Below are positions 16,509-26,600 of a DNA stretch of 39,121 nucleotides, piece by piece. Positions within the stretch are counted from its first letter, which is position 1. The number at the start of each line of letters is the position of its first letter. Source of the stretch: PWPR01 sp964497955 (GTDB lineage: Bacteria > Bacillota > UBA994 > PWPR01). The position numbers were made by a program, and so were the translations under genes. Location of the stretch: NCBI GenBank assembly GCA_964497955.1, contig CAZCFQ010000003.1:1-39121 (forward strand), given 5' to 3'. The notes beneath the pieces are model-generated. The model saw nothing but the letters and a program-made list of their open reading frames with translations. It made no database searches and was not told where the DNA came from.

Positions 16509-18116
16509 ATGGATGTTGCAGCGATTACTGCCAGCATGATTGCTGGCTTAGGGTTATTCTTATATGGACTTAATCTGATGGCTGATGGCTTACAAAAAGC
16601 TGCTGGCGATCGAATGAGGAAATTACTTGAAGTACTAACAGACACTCCTCTCAAAGGTGTTTTAGTGGGTACTGGTGTAACAGTAATAGTATCTAGTAGT
16701 AGCGCTACAAGTGTTATGGTTATTGGTTTTGTAAATGCAGGACTTATGACTTTAAAACAAGCTGTGGGTGTTATATTAGGTGCAAATATTGGTACAACTT
16801 TTTCAACTCAGCTTATTTCTTTTGATTTAGGTGAGTTAGCTCCATTTGCAATAGGAATTGGAGTATTGATGAAGCTTTTCAGCAAGAAGAAAAAGTTTAA
16901 AAACATTGGCGAAATTATTTTAGGATTTGGAATTCTTTTTTATGGTATGTCTACAATGTCAGACGCAATGAGACCGTTGAGGTCTTATGAACCATTTATA
17001 AATATGTTAGCAAGTTTCGCAGCGCACCCAATATTAGGAGTTTTGGTTGGTGCAGCTTTTACAGCAGTTATTCAAAGTAGTAGTGGTACCACAGCGATAG
17101 TGGTGGCACTTGCATCGCAAGGCTTGATTTCACTTGAAGCAGCTCTTCCTTTAATTTTAGGCAGTAATATCGGAACAACAATTACAGCAGCTTTGGCTGC
17201 CATTAAGAGTTCACTAGCATCAAGGAGGACAGCACTAGCACATGCACTTTTTAATGTTGGAGGATCCATTCTATTCTTGTTTATACTTGGACCGTTTTCA
17301 TCAATAGCAGTACAAACATCAACTTTAGTACATCGTCAAATAGCTAATGCTCATACTATTTTTAATATTTTTAATACTGTGTTGCTATTACCATTTTTAA
17401 CACCGTTTGTAAATCTCATTACCAGGATTATCCCTGGTGAAGAGGAAGCCAGAGATGAGTTTGCTACTTTATACTTAGATAGAAACTTCTTAGATACTGC
17501 ATCTTTAGCACTTGGTCAGGTAACAAGAGAGTTAGTTAGAATGGGTAAAATAGCAGGTGAAGCTCTAGATTTAACAGTACAAGCAGTTTACAAAGAAGAC
17601 ATGAGGTTAGTAGAAAAAGCTAAGAAAAAAGAAGAGCTAGTAAACTTTTTAGAGAAAGAAATTATGTCATATTTGGTTGAAATATCTCAATTATCCTTAA
17701 CAGATCAACAGTCTAAGCGACTTAACTATCTTTTTGAGTGTGCTAATGATATAGAGCGAATAGGAGACCATGCTGATAATGTAGGAGAGTTAGCAGAATA
17801 TAAGGTCGATCATGAGCTAGAGTTTACTGATGTTGCAAAAGAAGAGTTATCTGAAATGTATAGTGTTATAGAGAGTATGCTTAAGGATGCATTAATTGTA
17901 ATGAATGAGTATGATCAGGCCGTTTCTAGAAAAGTTTATGAACAAGAGAAGTTAGCTGACCTTATGGAACAACAATTAAGACAAAGCCACATTCAAAGAG
18001 TAAGTGAAGGACTCTGTGATTCTAGTTCTGGGATTGTTTTTCTAGATGTGATTTCAAATTTTGAAAGAATTGCAGATCATTGTAACAATTTATCTATTAG
18101 AGCAAAGGATTTATAA
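16509..18116 (+). CDS. Na/Pi cotransporter family protein with PhoU-like C-terminus
   Basis: The 535-aa protein has two inverted repeats of the Na/Pi-cotransporter domain in residues about 1-310. These show paired SSSSATS and QSSSGTT motifs and GANIGTT and GSNIGTT loops that form the ion and phosphate site. The C-terminal 200 residues are helical and PhoU-like (ERIGDHADN and ERIADHCNN repeats). It probably imports phosphate with sodium, though some relatives act as exporters. The ATG at 16509 has AAGGGAGAG upstream. It is followed by its own terminator, so it is monocistronic. No pst or phoR genes are nearby. Confidence 0.92.
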   Translation: MDVAAITASMIAGLGLFLYGLNLMADGLQKAAGDRMRKLLEVLTDTPLKGVLVGTGVTVIVSSSSATSVMVIGFVNAGLMTLKQAVGVILGANIGTTFSTQLISFDLGELAPFAIGIGVLMKLFSKKKKFKNIGEIILGFGILFYGMSTMSDAMRPLRSYEPFINMLASFAAHPILGVLVGAAFTAVIQSSSGTTAIVVALASQGLISLEAALPLILGSNIGTTITAALAAIKSSLASRRTALAHALFNVGGSILFLFILGPFSSIAVQTSTLVHRQIANAHTIFNIFNTVLLLPFLTPFVNLITRIIPGEEEARDEFATLYLDRNFLDTASLALGQVTRELVRMGKIAGEALDLTVQAVYKEDMRLVEKAKKKEELVNFLEKEIMSYLVEISQLSLTDQQSKRLNYLFECANDIERIGDHADNVGELAEYKVDHELEFTDVAKEELSEMYSVIESMLKDALIVMNEYDQAVSRKVYEQEKLADLMEQQLRQSHIQRVSEGLCDSSSGIVFLDVISNFERIADHCNNLSIRAKDL

Positions 18117-18122
18117 GAATAG

Positions 18123-18149
18123 AGCTTAGCAAATAGCTAAGCTTTTTTA
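18123..18149 (+). terminator. Intrinsic terminator after the Na/Pi cotransporter gene
   Basis: AGCTTAGC (18123-18130) pairs with GCTAAGCT (18136-18143) around AAATA, followed by six T residues. Confidence 0.92.
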
Positions 18150-18181
18150 TATGATACTACACGTGAGAAGAGGATTTAACC

Positions 18182-19543
18182 ATGAAAGATTTACTTAAAG
18201 AGATTAATATTAAACATATAATTATTCCAGCTATATTTGCCGCTATTTTTTTGTTGCTTCCTATTGAACTTTCTTTTACTCAGAAAGTAATAATTGCAAT
18301 AATGATGACAACAATTTATTGGTGGGCTACTGGTGGAGTAAATATGACCTTTGCTGCGATTTTTATGATTGTTGGATTTTTAGCTTTTAGTGGAGTTCAT
18401 CCTCTTGCTGTTCTTAATTTTCCAACATCATTGACTTTTGTTCTAATACTATCAGCTTTTTTACTTGCTATAGGTATAACTAATACAAAAGCTGCAGAAC
18501 AATTAGCTGAAATAATTTTACAAAAGTTTGGTACCAGCGCAGTTAAACTGATAATATTAGCTTTTGTTTTGGGAATAATCTTAATATTTCTAATACCACA
18601 TCCATTTCCGAGACTTATTATATTAGGTAGTATCTATAACGTTTTTTTAAGTCAATATAATATAGAAGATTCAACAAAGTCTGTTATTATGATGAGTGTA
18701 TTTGTAGCAGGAACTGTAGTTCCAACTCTATTCATTAATGGAGATTTTATATTAAATTATTCAGCTTTAGAGTTTGCAGGAGTAAACCTTAGTTTTTCAC
18801 AATGGGCTATCAATATGACTTTACCAGGATTATTTGCAAGTGGAATTATTTGTTTAAGCTTAATAATGGTGTTTAGAAAAAATCTTGATAATGCAAATTG
18901 GAAATTTAATAGTGAGTCAAAAAAAATAACTCTTAATCATGATAGAAAAAAAGCATTTTTTATAATGGGTATTGTTGTAATATTATGGGCTTTTGAAAGT
19001 GTTCATAAAATACCTTCAGCTTATATTGGATTAGCTGGAGTTATTGCTATGTTTCTAATGAGGATATTAAAGGTAAGTGATTTTAAGAAAGTCAATTACA
19101 ATCTATTAATATATCTGACTGCTATTTTTTCAATTGGAAGAGTTTTGAATGCAAGTGGTATTAGTAAGTATTTGCAAAACACGTTAACTGGCTTTGTGCC
19201 AAATACACAAGGGGTAGGAATTTATCTATTTATTATAGTGGCTGTAATGGCTGTACACATGATCTTGGGTAGTTGTTTAACTACTATGAGTATTACTATT
19301 CCTTTACTAACAACAATGCTTACAGGGGTAGTCTCACCTCTTATAATAGCTTATATAGCTTACATAACAGTTTCTTTCCATTATATTTTACCCTACCACC
19401 ACTTATCTGTAGTGATTGGAATAGGAGAGGGTTATTATAGCGAGGCTCAGCTTCGCAAGTTTGGCTTAGTGATGACCCCGCTTACTTTTATTATAATACT
19501 GTTACTGTATCTTCCTTGGTGGAACCTGTTAGGTTTACTCTAA
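18182..19543 (+). CDS. SLC13/DASS-type anion:sodium symporter
   Basis: The 453-aa protein has about twelve hydrophobic segments and belongs to the SLC13-like divalent anion:Na+ symporter group. Visible family-like elements are the WWATGGVNMTFAAI region near residue 45 and the second-half segment SCLTTMSITIPLLTTML. Substrates of the family include dicarboxylates, sulfate and citrate; none can be chosen here. The ATG at 18182 has AGAGGA about 8 nt upstream. Its gene ends four bases inside the convergent AEC transporter gene with no terminator between them. A specific promoter is not obvious in the 30 bp between the preceding terminator and the start. Confidence 0.75.
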   Translation: MKDLLKEINIKHIIIPAIFAAIFLLLPIELSFTQKVIIAIMMTTIYWWATGGVNMTFAAIFMIVGFLAFSGVHPLAVLNFPTSLTFVLILSAFLLAIGITNTKAAEQLAEIILQKFGTSAVKLIILAFVLGIILIFLIPHPFPRLIILGSIYNVFLSQYNIEDSTKSVIMMSVFVAGTVVPTLFINGDFILNYSALEFAGVNLSFSQWAINMTLPGLFASGIICLSLIMVFRKNLDNANWKFNSESKKITLNHDRKKAFFIMGIVVILWAFESVHKIPSAYIGLAGVIAMFLMRILKVSDFKKVNYNLLIYLTAIFSIGRVLNASGISKYLQNTLTGFVPNTQGVGIYLFIIVAVMAVHMILGSCLTTMSITIPLLTTMLTGVVSPLIIAYIAYITVSFHYILPYHHLSVVIGIGEGYYSEAQLRKFGLVMTPLTFIIILLLYLPWWNLLGLL

Positions 19544-20433
19544 ACTAAAATGTTAACGATGTAACCAAGCAAAGGCAGAAGTATCAGATAAACAGCTGTA
19601 GCAAAAATCGTCGTATTAGTTGTTAAATCACTAACTTGATCAAGTTCCGCTAGTAAAACAAAGTTTGAAACTGCACAAGGAGCTGAGAATAAAACAATTC
19701 CAATGGCAATATATACTAACTCAAATCCTAAAAGATAAGCAATAATTGTAAACCCAATTGGTAAAAGGATGAGTTTATTAATAATAACTAAAATCATTCT
19801 TAAGCTTATTTCAGCTTTTTTCATTGAACTTATGTCAAAGTTAGCTCCAACTATTATCAGTGCTAAAAACATTGTAGGTTTAGTTGCTTGCGAAATTACT
19901 TCACCTAAAAGTGGATGCCATAAACCTGTTATATTAAAAATGATACCAACCAAAAGACCCTGAACTAAAGGGTTTTTTAATATTTTTAAAGGATTTGCAC
20001 CACTTTGTTTACTTCTATAAATAACTTCAACACCAAACAAAGTCATTGGTGATAATGCACTAGCTAAAACCATTCCAAGTGGTAAAATTTCTACTGGTAG
20101 AATCTGAATCATTACAGGAAATCCTAGATATATTACATTACCTCTCACACCGTTAACAAAAGCTTCAAAACCTCTTTTTTTATCAAGTTTAGCCCAAAGA
20201 AAATAATATACTATCATTTGGGCAAACATTACACCATAAAAAAGCAATGTTTGTCTATTAATATCTACTTGTGCTGTTGCTATTTTATCAAATATTGAAA
20301 GTGGTAGTAGAATTCTATAAGTTATGAAACTTATAAATTCATTAACCTCACTCGTATAATGCTTACTATTTTTCAACCACCAACCTAGTAAAACTATTAC
20401 ATAGATTGGAATAACTAGTTCTAAAATATTCAT
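19540..20433 (-). CDS. AEC-family (auxin efflux carrier-like) transporter
   Basis: The 297-aa protein has about ten transmembrane segments in two inverted halves, with the family's typical opening IPIYVIVLLGWWLKN and a central broken-helix region. The closing segment ends LLPLLGYIVNILV. Bacterial AEC proteins move organic acids such as malate or malonate or amino-acid-like anions. The ATG is preceded by GGAGGG. Its stop codon (TAG, minus strand) overlaps the stop of the convergent SLC13 gene, sharing four bases (CTAA). A good promoter lies upstream at 20468-20496. Confidence 0.88.
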   Translation of the reverse strand: MNILELVIPIYVIVLLGWWLKNSKHYTSEVNEFISFITYRILLPLSIFDKIATAQVDINRQTLLFYGVMFAQMIVYYFLWAKLDKKRGFEAFVNGVRGNVIYLGFPVMIQILPVEILPLGMVLASALSPMTLFGVEVIYRSKQSGANPLKILKNPLVQGLLVGIIFNITGLWHPLLGEVISQATKPTMFLALIIVGANFDISSMKKAEISLRMILVIINKLILLPIGFTIIAYLLGFELVYIAIGIVLFSAPCAVSNFVLLAELDQVSDLTTNTTIFATAVYLILLPLLGYIVNILV

Positions 20434-20467
20434 ATTTCTTCAGCCCTCCAAAAAGTATCACTTACAC

Positions 20468-20496
20468 AGTATATATTTATTTAAGTTCTTTTTCAA
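20468..20496 (-). promoter_or_regulatory. Promoter of the AEC transporter gene
   Basis: On the minus strand, TTGAAA (20496-20491) and TATACT (20473-20468) are separated by exactly 17 bp. Transcription would begin about 25 nt before the ATG at 20433. The -35 abuts a perfect inverted repeat just upstream. Confidence 0.6.
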
Positions 20497-20518
20497 TTAT
20501 TTAGTTATGCTAAATAAT
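20496..20518. repeat. Perfect 9-bp inverted repeat upstream of the AEC promoter
   Basis: ATTATTTAG (20496-20504) and CTAAATAAT (20510-20518) flank TTATG. The repeat lies immediately upstream of the -35 element of the AEC gene and about 75 bp upstream of the addB -10 element. It has no T tract on either strand that would make it a terminator, so a regulator binding site is the best reading. Confidence 0.5.
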
Positions 20519-20592
20519 CTATTCAAATGATTTGGTCATTAGATAGAATAATTTTCTTAAACTGTCATAATCTTTGCATCAATATGCTAAAA

Positions 20593-20598
20593 TATAAT
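20593..20598 (+). promoter_or_regulatory. Probable -10 element of the addBA operon
   Basis: A consensus TATAAT is found 36 bp before the addB ATG. No convincing -35 is seen 16-18 bp upstream. The position makes an in-frame GTG at 20604 too close to the transcription start to be used, which supports the ATG at 20634. Confidence 0.4.
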
Positions 20599-20633
20599 TA
20601 ATAGTGTTTAAAAGAATAAAAGAAGGTGAAGTA

Positions 20634-23600
20634 ATGCAAAAAAAGTTAATATTATCTAATAAATTTTCTCCTCTTTCAGAGCAAAACTTAGAAGAGTTCA
20701 AAAATCTAGCCAATAATGGAGTTACATATTATGTTTTGCCTAGTGCAAACCTTATTAATCAAGCAAAGAAGATAGTCCTATCAAAATCAAAAAATATTTT
20801 AGTTAAAAGTAATATACTTTCATTAGCAAGATTAGCTGAGATAGTAGTGGATAGAGAATTAGTTTGGCAACAAATTGATCAAGATCAATCATTAGCATTA
20901 GTTTCAAAGGTAGTATTGAATCTATATAAAAGTAATTCTTTAGAATGGTTTAACCAACTGGATAGTGTTGTTGAGTCAATTAGTGAAATTCATAATATAA
21001 TAATGGATCTTAAAAATGGTGGAGCTGGAAATAACTTAGAGATAAAAAATGTTTTAACTAAAAGAGAGAAAGACTTAGTTTTGATATACAATGAGTATCA
21101 AAAACTTTTGGTATCACAAAAACTTTTAGACCAAGTAGAAGTTTTTAACCAAGCAATAAGATTACTTTCTAAAGATAAGTTTAGTCTTGGAGAAAATATA
21201 ATTATTTACACTTATGCATTAAATCTAGTAGAGGAAAAATTTATTACTCATCTCAAAAATTGTTTTAATACGATAAAAGTTTATTATCATTATGACTTTG
21301 AAAGCACTGATCTTTTTAAGGATAACCACAAAACTCTTACGACTTTTAGAGAAGATGAGTATGAGATAAGAAAACTTAAGACGAATAAAGGAAATATCTC
21401 TGACTATCTTTTCAGAGATGAGATTACTCATTATCAAAGTGATGTAGCAATTGATGTTAAAGGTTTTTATTCAAAAGCTATTGAAGTTCAAGATGTTTTA
21501 CGAGAAGCTAAAAAGTTGATAGTTAATAGTGTTTCGCCTACAGATATAGCAATTGTTAGTTATAGCTTAAAAGAATATAAACCATTACTAGAGTATTATT
21601 CTAAACAATATAGCTTGCCACTTGATTCTATTAATGATTCTTTATTAAAAGAAACATTCATTAAAAAACTTTTACTACCACTAAGCCTTAAAAGATTGGA
21701 TTTCCCAAAAGAAGAGTTTTTAGAACTATTAAGGTTACCCCTTGACTGGCCAGAAACAATTCAACCAGCATTATTATCAAAATTCATAATGTTATCACCT
21801 TTTGATAATTCAATTTCTAAGTGGCAACAAGCATGCCAAGCTCAGCAAACTATAAAAGATGAAAATATGATTTTTTCTCATGATGAATTATATAAAATCT
21901 CACAATCACTAATATATCTAAAAACATTGTTTAATAAAATACCTAATAAAGGTTGTTTTAGTGAAATGACTAATGCCATTTTAGAGATATTTGAGTTTCT
22001 TAATTTTAGCGATTATCTTTCTAAACAACTTGAAATTTCTGATGATGATCTTAGTGAGAAGATGTTTAGTCTTTGGCAGAGCTTTAATATGTTTATCTAT
22101 CAAGAAAATGAGTTTGATTTATGGCCAAGTCAGATGAGTTTCAATGAGTTTTATGAAATCTTTAAGCAAAGCATTACAAAAAGTTTTGCAAATAAAGAAA
22201 CTTTAATAGATCAAACTATTGATATTTTAAATCCTTATCAAATTGCAGGTTTAAAAAAGAAATATGTATTTTTAATTGGTGCAAATGAAGGAACTATTCC
22301 AAGCAATACTAACTCATGGATAAGAGGGCTTGAAATTGACGAGTTAGAAAATCTACCACTTAGTATGAATCATAATGAATTATCTTTTCAAAAAACATTA
22401 TTCTTAAAAGTAATAGATTCAGTTTCTGTTAAGTTATCAATGAGTTATATTGTAGAAAACTTCAAAGGAGAAGAGAAATATATTTCACCATTTGTAATAG
22501 ATGTTTTAAATTTGATTAATCAAGAACCTATTATTAGTGGTAAGATATGGCCTGAACTAGAAAATGTTTTAAATGAGTCTGAGCTGCAACAAGTTTTAGC
22601 AAATTTGAGATTAGTTGATAACCTTAATGAAAAAGTGAGACTGAATTGTAAAATAGAATCTTTAAGAGAAAACGCAGTTGCTAGTATTTATAATGGAGTA
22701 ATGGAGTCAAAAGATATAAAGCAAGACTTAAGACTCAAATTCTCCGATTATTATACAATGAGCACTTCTATGCTTGAAGAATATGGCAAATGTCCGTTTT
22801 CTTTTATGATGAATAGAGTAATGAAAATTAAAGAAGCAGAAGAGTTTGAAATAGGCATTACACCTTTAAAAAGGGGTTTGATATTACATTCTGTTTTAGC
22901 TAGATTTTTAAGCCAATATCTTAATAAAACACTTGATAGTAAAAAGAGAGATAAATATAGTTTAGAACTAATTAATATTTTGGAGGATGAGTTAGAAAAA
23001 ACAGTCAATACAAGTGCTATATCAAATCAGTGGGTCGAACTAGAAAAGAAAAGATTTAGTTATATATTAAAAGAATGGCTTAATGCAGAGATTGAATTGC
23101 AAGAAAAGTCTTCATTTAGACCTATAAACTTAGAACAAGAGTTTAAGTATATTTTAGAACACAATAACTCAAAACTTAGTTATACAGGATTTATTGATAG
23201 GATTGATAAAAGCGGAGATAAGTTCATAATTTATGACTATAAAACAGGATATCCACCAAAGATGGACGATATAAGTGATGGAGTTGCTTTTCAATTGCCG
23301 TTATATATAAAAGCTGCTTTTAGTTTAACAGATCTACAAAATAGTTGTGGTGGAGGCTATTATCAAATAAGTAGTAATTTTAGTCGGACTAAAGGAATGT
23401 GGAAAGAAGAATGCTTAGATGATCTAGGTCTTACTAGGAGAATTAAAGATTACTTAGAAGAAGAAAAGTGGAGTGAATTAATAAATGAAACAATTATAAG
23501 AGCTTACGATTACAGAGAATTAATGAGAGATGGGTATTTTCCTTTAATGCCAAAGATTGAAAAAGTCTGTAGTTATTGCCCTTATAAAGATGTTTGTAGA

Positions 23601-23651
23601 TTGACAAAAAAGCTTGATACCAGATTGGAGGAAGCTAATGAAGTTTACTAA
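20634..23651 (+). CDS. addB: AddB-type subunit of the AddAB helicase-nuclease (RexB-like)
   Basis: AddAB processes double-strand DNA ends for RecA-dependent repair. This 1005-aa subunit has a helicase-like N-terminal body and a C-terminal PD-(D/E)XK nuclease with D855 (GFIDRID) and D868-x-K870 (DYK). A four-cysteine Fe-S staple is formed by C720 (YGKCPFSF), C979, C982 and C988 (CxxC-x5-C), as in B. subtilis AddB. Unlike B. subtilis AddB, no Walker A motif (GxxGxGK) is visible near the N-terminus, which reads LILSNKFSPLSEQ; this resembles the streptococcal RexB type. ATG 20634 with AAGGTGA was chosen over GTG 20604. It overlaps addA by 14 bp. Confidence 0.9.
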   Translation: MQKKLILSNKFSPLSEQNLEEFKNLANNGVTYYVLPSANLINQAKKIVLSKSKNILVKSNILSLARLAEIVVDRELVWQQIDQDQSLALVSKVVLNLYKSNSLEWFNQLDSVVESISEIHNIIMDLKNGGAGNNLEIKNVLTKREKDLVLIYNEYQKLLVSQKLLDQVEVFNQAIRLLSKDKFSLGENIIIYTYALNLVEEKFITHLKNCFNTIKVYYHYDFESTDLFKDNHKTLTTFREDEYEIRKLKTNKGNISDYLFRDEITHYQSDVAIDVKGFYSKAIEVQDVLREAKKLIVNSVSPTDIAIVSYSLKEYKPLLEYYSKQYSLPLDSINDSLLKETFIKKLLLPLSLKRLDFPKEEFLELLRLPLDWPETIQPALLSKFIMLSPFDNSISKWQQACQAQQTIKDENMIFSHDELYKISQSLIYLKTLFNKIPNKGCFSEMTNAILEIFEFLNFSDYLSKQLEISDDDLSEKMFSLWQSFNMFIYQENEFDLWPSQMSFNEFYEIFKQSITKSFANKETLIDQTIDILNPYQIAGLKKKYVFLIGANEGTIPSNTNSWIRGLEIDELENLPLSMNHNELSFQKTLFLKVIDSVSVKLSMSYIVENFKGEEKYISPFVIDVLNLINQEPIISGKIWPELENVLNESELQQVLANLRLVDNLNEKVRLNCKIESLRENAVASIYNGVMESKDIKQDLRLKFSDYYTMSTSMLEEYGKCPFSFMMNRVMKIKEAEEFEIGITPLKRGLILHSVLARFLSQYLNKTLDSKKRDKYSLELINILEDELEKTVNTSAISNQWVELEKKRFSYILKEWLNAEIELQEKSSFRPINLEQEFKYILEHNNSKLSYTGFIDRIDKSGDKFIIYDYKTGYPPKMDDISDGVAFQLPLYIKAAFSLTDLQNSCGGGYYQISSNFSRTKGMWKEECLDDLGLTRRIKDYLEEEKWSELINETIIRAYDYRELMRDGYFPLMPKIEKVCSYCPYKDVCRLTKKLDTRLEEANEVY

Positions 23652-26600
23652 AAGTCAAAAAGAAGCTATTGAGACTAAGAACAAAAATCTCACGCTAAGT
23701 GCAGGTGCTGGAAGTGGTAAAACTACAGTGCTAGTAAATAGATACATAAGCTTTCTAGCTTCAAAATCGGTTAATATAAAAGAAATATTGGCTATTACTT
23801 TTACAAATAAGTCTGCAGCTGATATGAGGGTTAAAGTAAGAGAACATATTAGTAAGCAAATTAAATCTTCCTTTGGTAAGAATAAAAAATATTGGTTAAA
23901 TATTAAAGATCAGTTTGAACAAGCTACAATCTCGACAATACATGGTTTTGCACTTCAAGTTTTAAGATCACATCCATTAGAGAGCAATATAAATCCAGAA
24001 GCATCTATGATGGATGAAGTAGAGTCAAAGATTTTGTTAACTGATACAATCAGAGAAATAGTTAGAGAATATTACCAAGATGAAGATATGCAATCTCTAG
24101 TACAAACAGTAAAATCAGTTAATTATACAATTCAATTACTAGCTTCTATTTATCAAAAAGTTAGGTCTTTAGGGCAACCTATTGAAAATATAGCTTCTAA
24201 AGCTTTAAGCCAAGTTGGACAACTTGATAATGAAATTAATACTGCTAAAATGAATATAAAACTTTTATTTAAAGAGCTTAATCAAGTAGTTGATAATTAC
24301 AATAAAACTTCAGTATTTACTACAAGATATCAAAACTATGATATAGAAGATATTGTTAATAAGATAATGAATGTTAAGAGTTATCAAGATAGTGGTTTTA
24401 ATTTAGTACTAAAGGATATTAAAGCTATACTAAATAGACCAGTTAAAGATGCAAAAGAATTATCTCAAGAAATCAAAGAAAATATAAAAACAATAAAACA
24501 AGTACTAGCTTTTTTAGATACTTTACCATTATATGATTTGCTTGAACGTATATTTGTTGAAATTGATGAGAAGTATTCAAATAGAAAAAGAATGCAAAGA
24601 GTGTTAGATTATAGTGATTTGGAATGGGGCTTATTAAAAATATTAAGAGAAAATAAGAATGTAAGAACTTACTACCAAAACAAATATAAATATATTCTAG
24701 TTGATGAGTTCCAGGATACAAGCCCTTTACAACAAGAGTTAATAAAACTCTTGTCTCCTTATAAAAAGAATGGTCTATTTATAGTAGGAGATCAAAGACA
24801 ATCTATATACAGATTCAGAGCAGCAGAACTAGCTGGGTTTTTAGAGATGAAAGATGAAATTGTAGATAATAATGGAAAGGCTTTATATTTAGCTGAGAAT
24901 TTTAGAAGTAAACCTAATTTAATAAAGTTTCAAAATGAGTTTTTTAGCTACTTATTTAATCACTCAGAGTTAAACTATCAAGAAGTTATACCTGGACTGA
25001 ATGAACCTGATAATCAAAAAAGAGTAAAATTATGGTATCTTCATAAAGATGAAATAACTGATGAAATGAAAATTAATGATTTAAGACAACTGGAAGCAAA
25101 GTTTATTGCAAAAAATATTTATAAACTTAACAAACAAGGTGTTAGTTTTCAAGATATTGCAGTTTTGTTTAGAGCAATGACTAATGTAAAAATGTATGAG
25201 TTAGAACTACAAAAGCTCAATATTCCTTATCAGGTAACAGGTAGCAAAGGATTATTTGACAAGCAAGAAATAATAGATATATTAAATCTAATGAAGCATT
25301 TTGCTGATACTAGTAATGAAGTAAATTTGTTTGGTTTATTGCGTTCTCCATTTTTTTCTTTCAGCGATGAAGAGCTTTATAGAATAAGAAATGAAAAAGG
25401 TTTAGATCAAGAGTTAAATAAAAAAGCAAACGAAAAGTACCACGAAGTTGTAAATGAGCTAAAATCGTGGAATCAAAAACTAGTAGTTGAAAGTGTTTCT
25501 GATTGCCTAGAAGAGTTTATCTCACTTAAAAACTATAAAGCATCGTTATTAATGGCAAATGATTACGGGAAGCAAGCAGTGGCAAATATTAATAAACTTA
25601 TTGCTTTAATAAGAAGCTTAGAATCCAATAACACAAGTTCTTTATCTGATATTCTTAATTATATAAATGTTATGAGGCAAGGAAATGCATTAATGGGAGA
25701 GGCAAAAGTAAGTGAAGAAACTAACTCTGTACAAATTATGTCAGTTCATCAATCAAAAGGTTTAGAGTTTGATACAGTAATAATTCCGCAAATGGATAGA
25801 AAGTTAGCTAACTCTCCTAAAGATATGATTTGTTACACTAAAGAGCACGGATTAGCAATAAGAACTAGAGGATATGCTGATAATACTCAAACGAACTTCT
25901 ATTTTGAAGATATGAAAGAAAAGGAAATATATTTAGATTTAGAAGAATCTTTTAGACTTTTTTATGTAGCAACTACTAGAGCAGAGCGAAGTCTCATTCT
26001 TTCCACTGCTTCGATAAAAATATCTAATAGTAAAAAGTCTTATCTTGATTACTTTGCAGATTACTTAGGAGTTGATGAATTACCAGATGAGCTAACTTCC
26101 ATTGGAGAGGTGATTGAATTAATACCTCAAAGAATAGAAGAAGTACAAAAAGAAGTAGTTAAGAGTAATAAAAAAGAAATGCCTAAGCTAAACTTGCTAA
26201 AAAAAGTAGATTATAAGTCAAATACAAATCTATTTTTGTCAGCAACAGCTTTAATGATTCATCATGAATGCCCCAAACAATACTACTATCGATACATTAA
26301 AAATATACCTGAGTTTAGAGGAAAGGCCACTAAGGGTTACAGTGCTACAGAGTTAGGGACTGTTATTCATAAAGTTTGTGAAGTAATGACAGAAAATAAT
26401 GGCTATGAGATTTTAGAAAAATTATTAACTAGAATTAATAAAGAAGATAAAATAATTTCAATGTATAGAAGAAATGGTAGAAGCATGATAGATAATTATT
26501 TAAAAAGTAAAGTATTTGGACTAATGAAAAAAGCAGATGAAGTAAAATCAGAGCTTGAGTTCAATTTAGCTATTTCTGATAAAATATTGACAGGTGTTAT

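Noticed and set aside
20604..20633. In-frame GTG start for addB
   Set aside because: It lies six bases after the -10 element and has no ribosome site; ATG 20634 has AAGGTGA.
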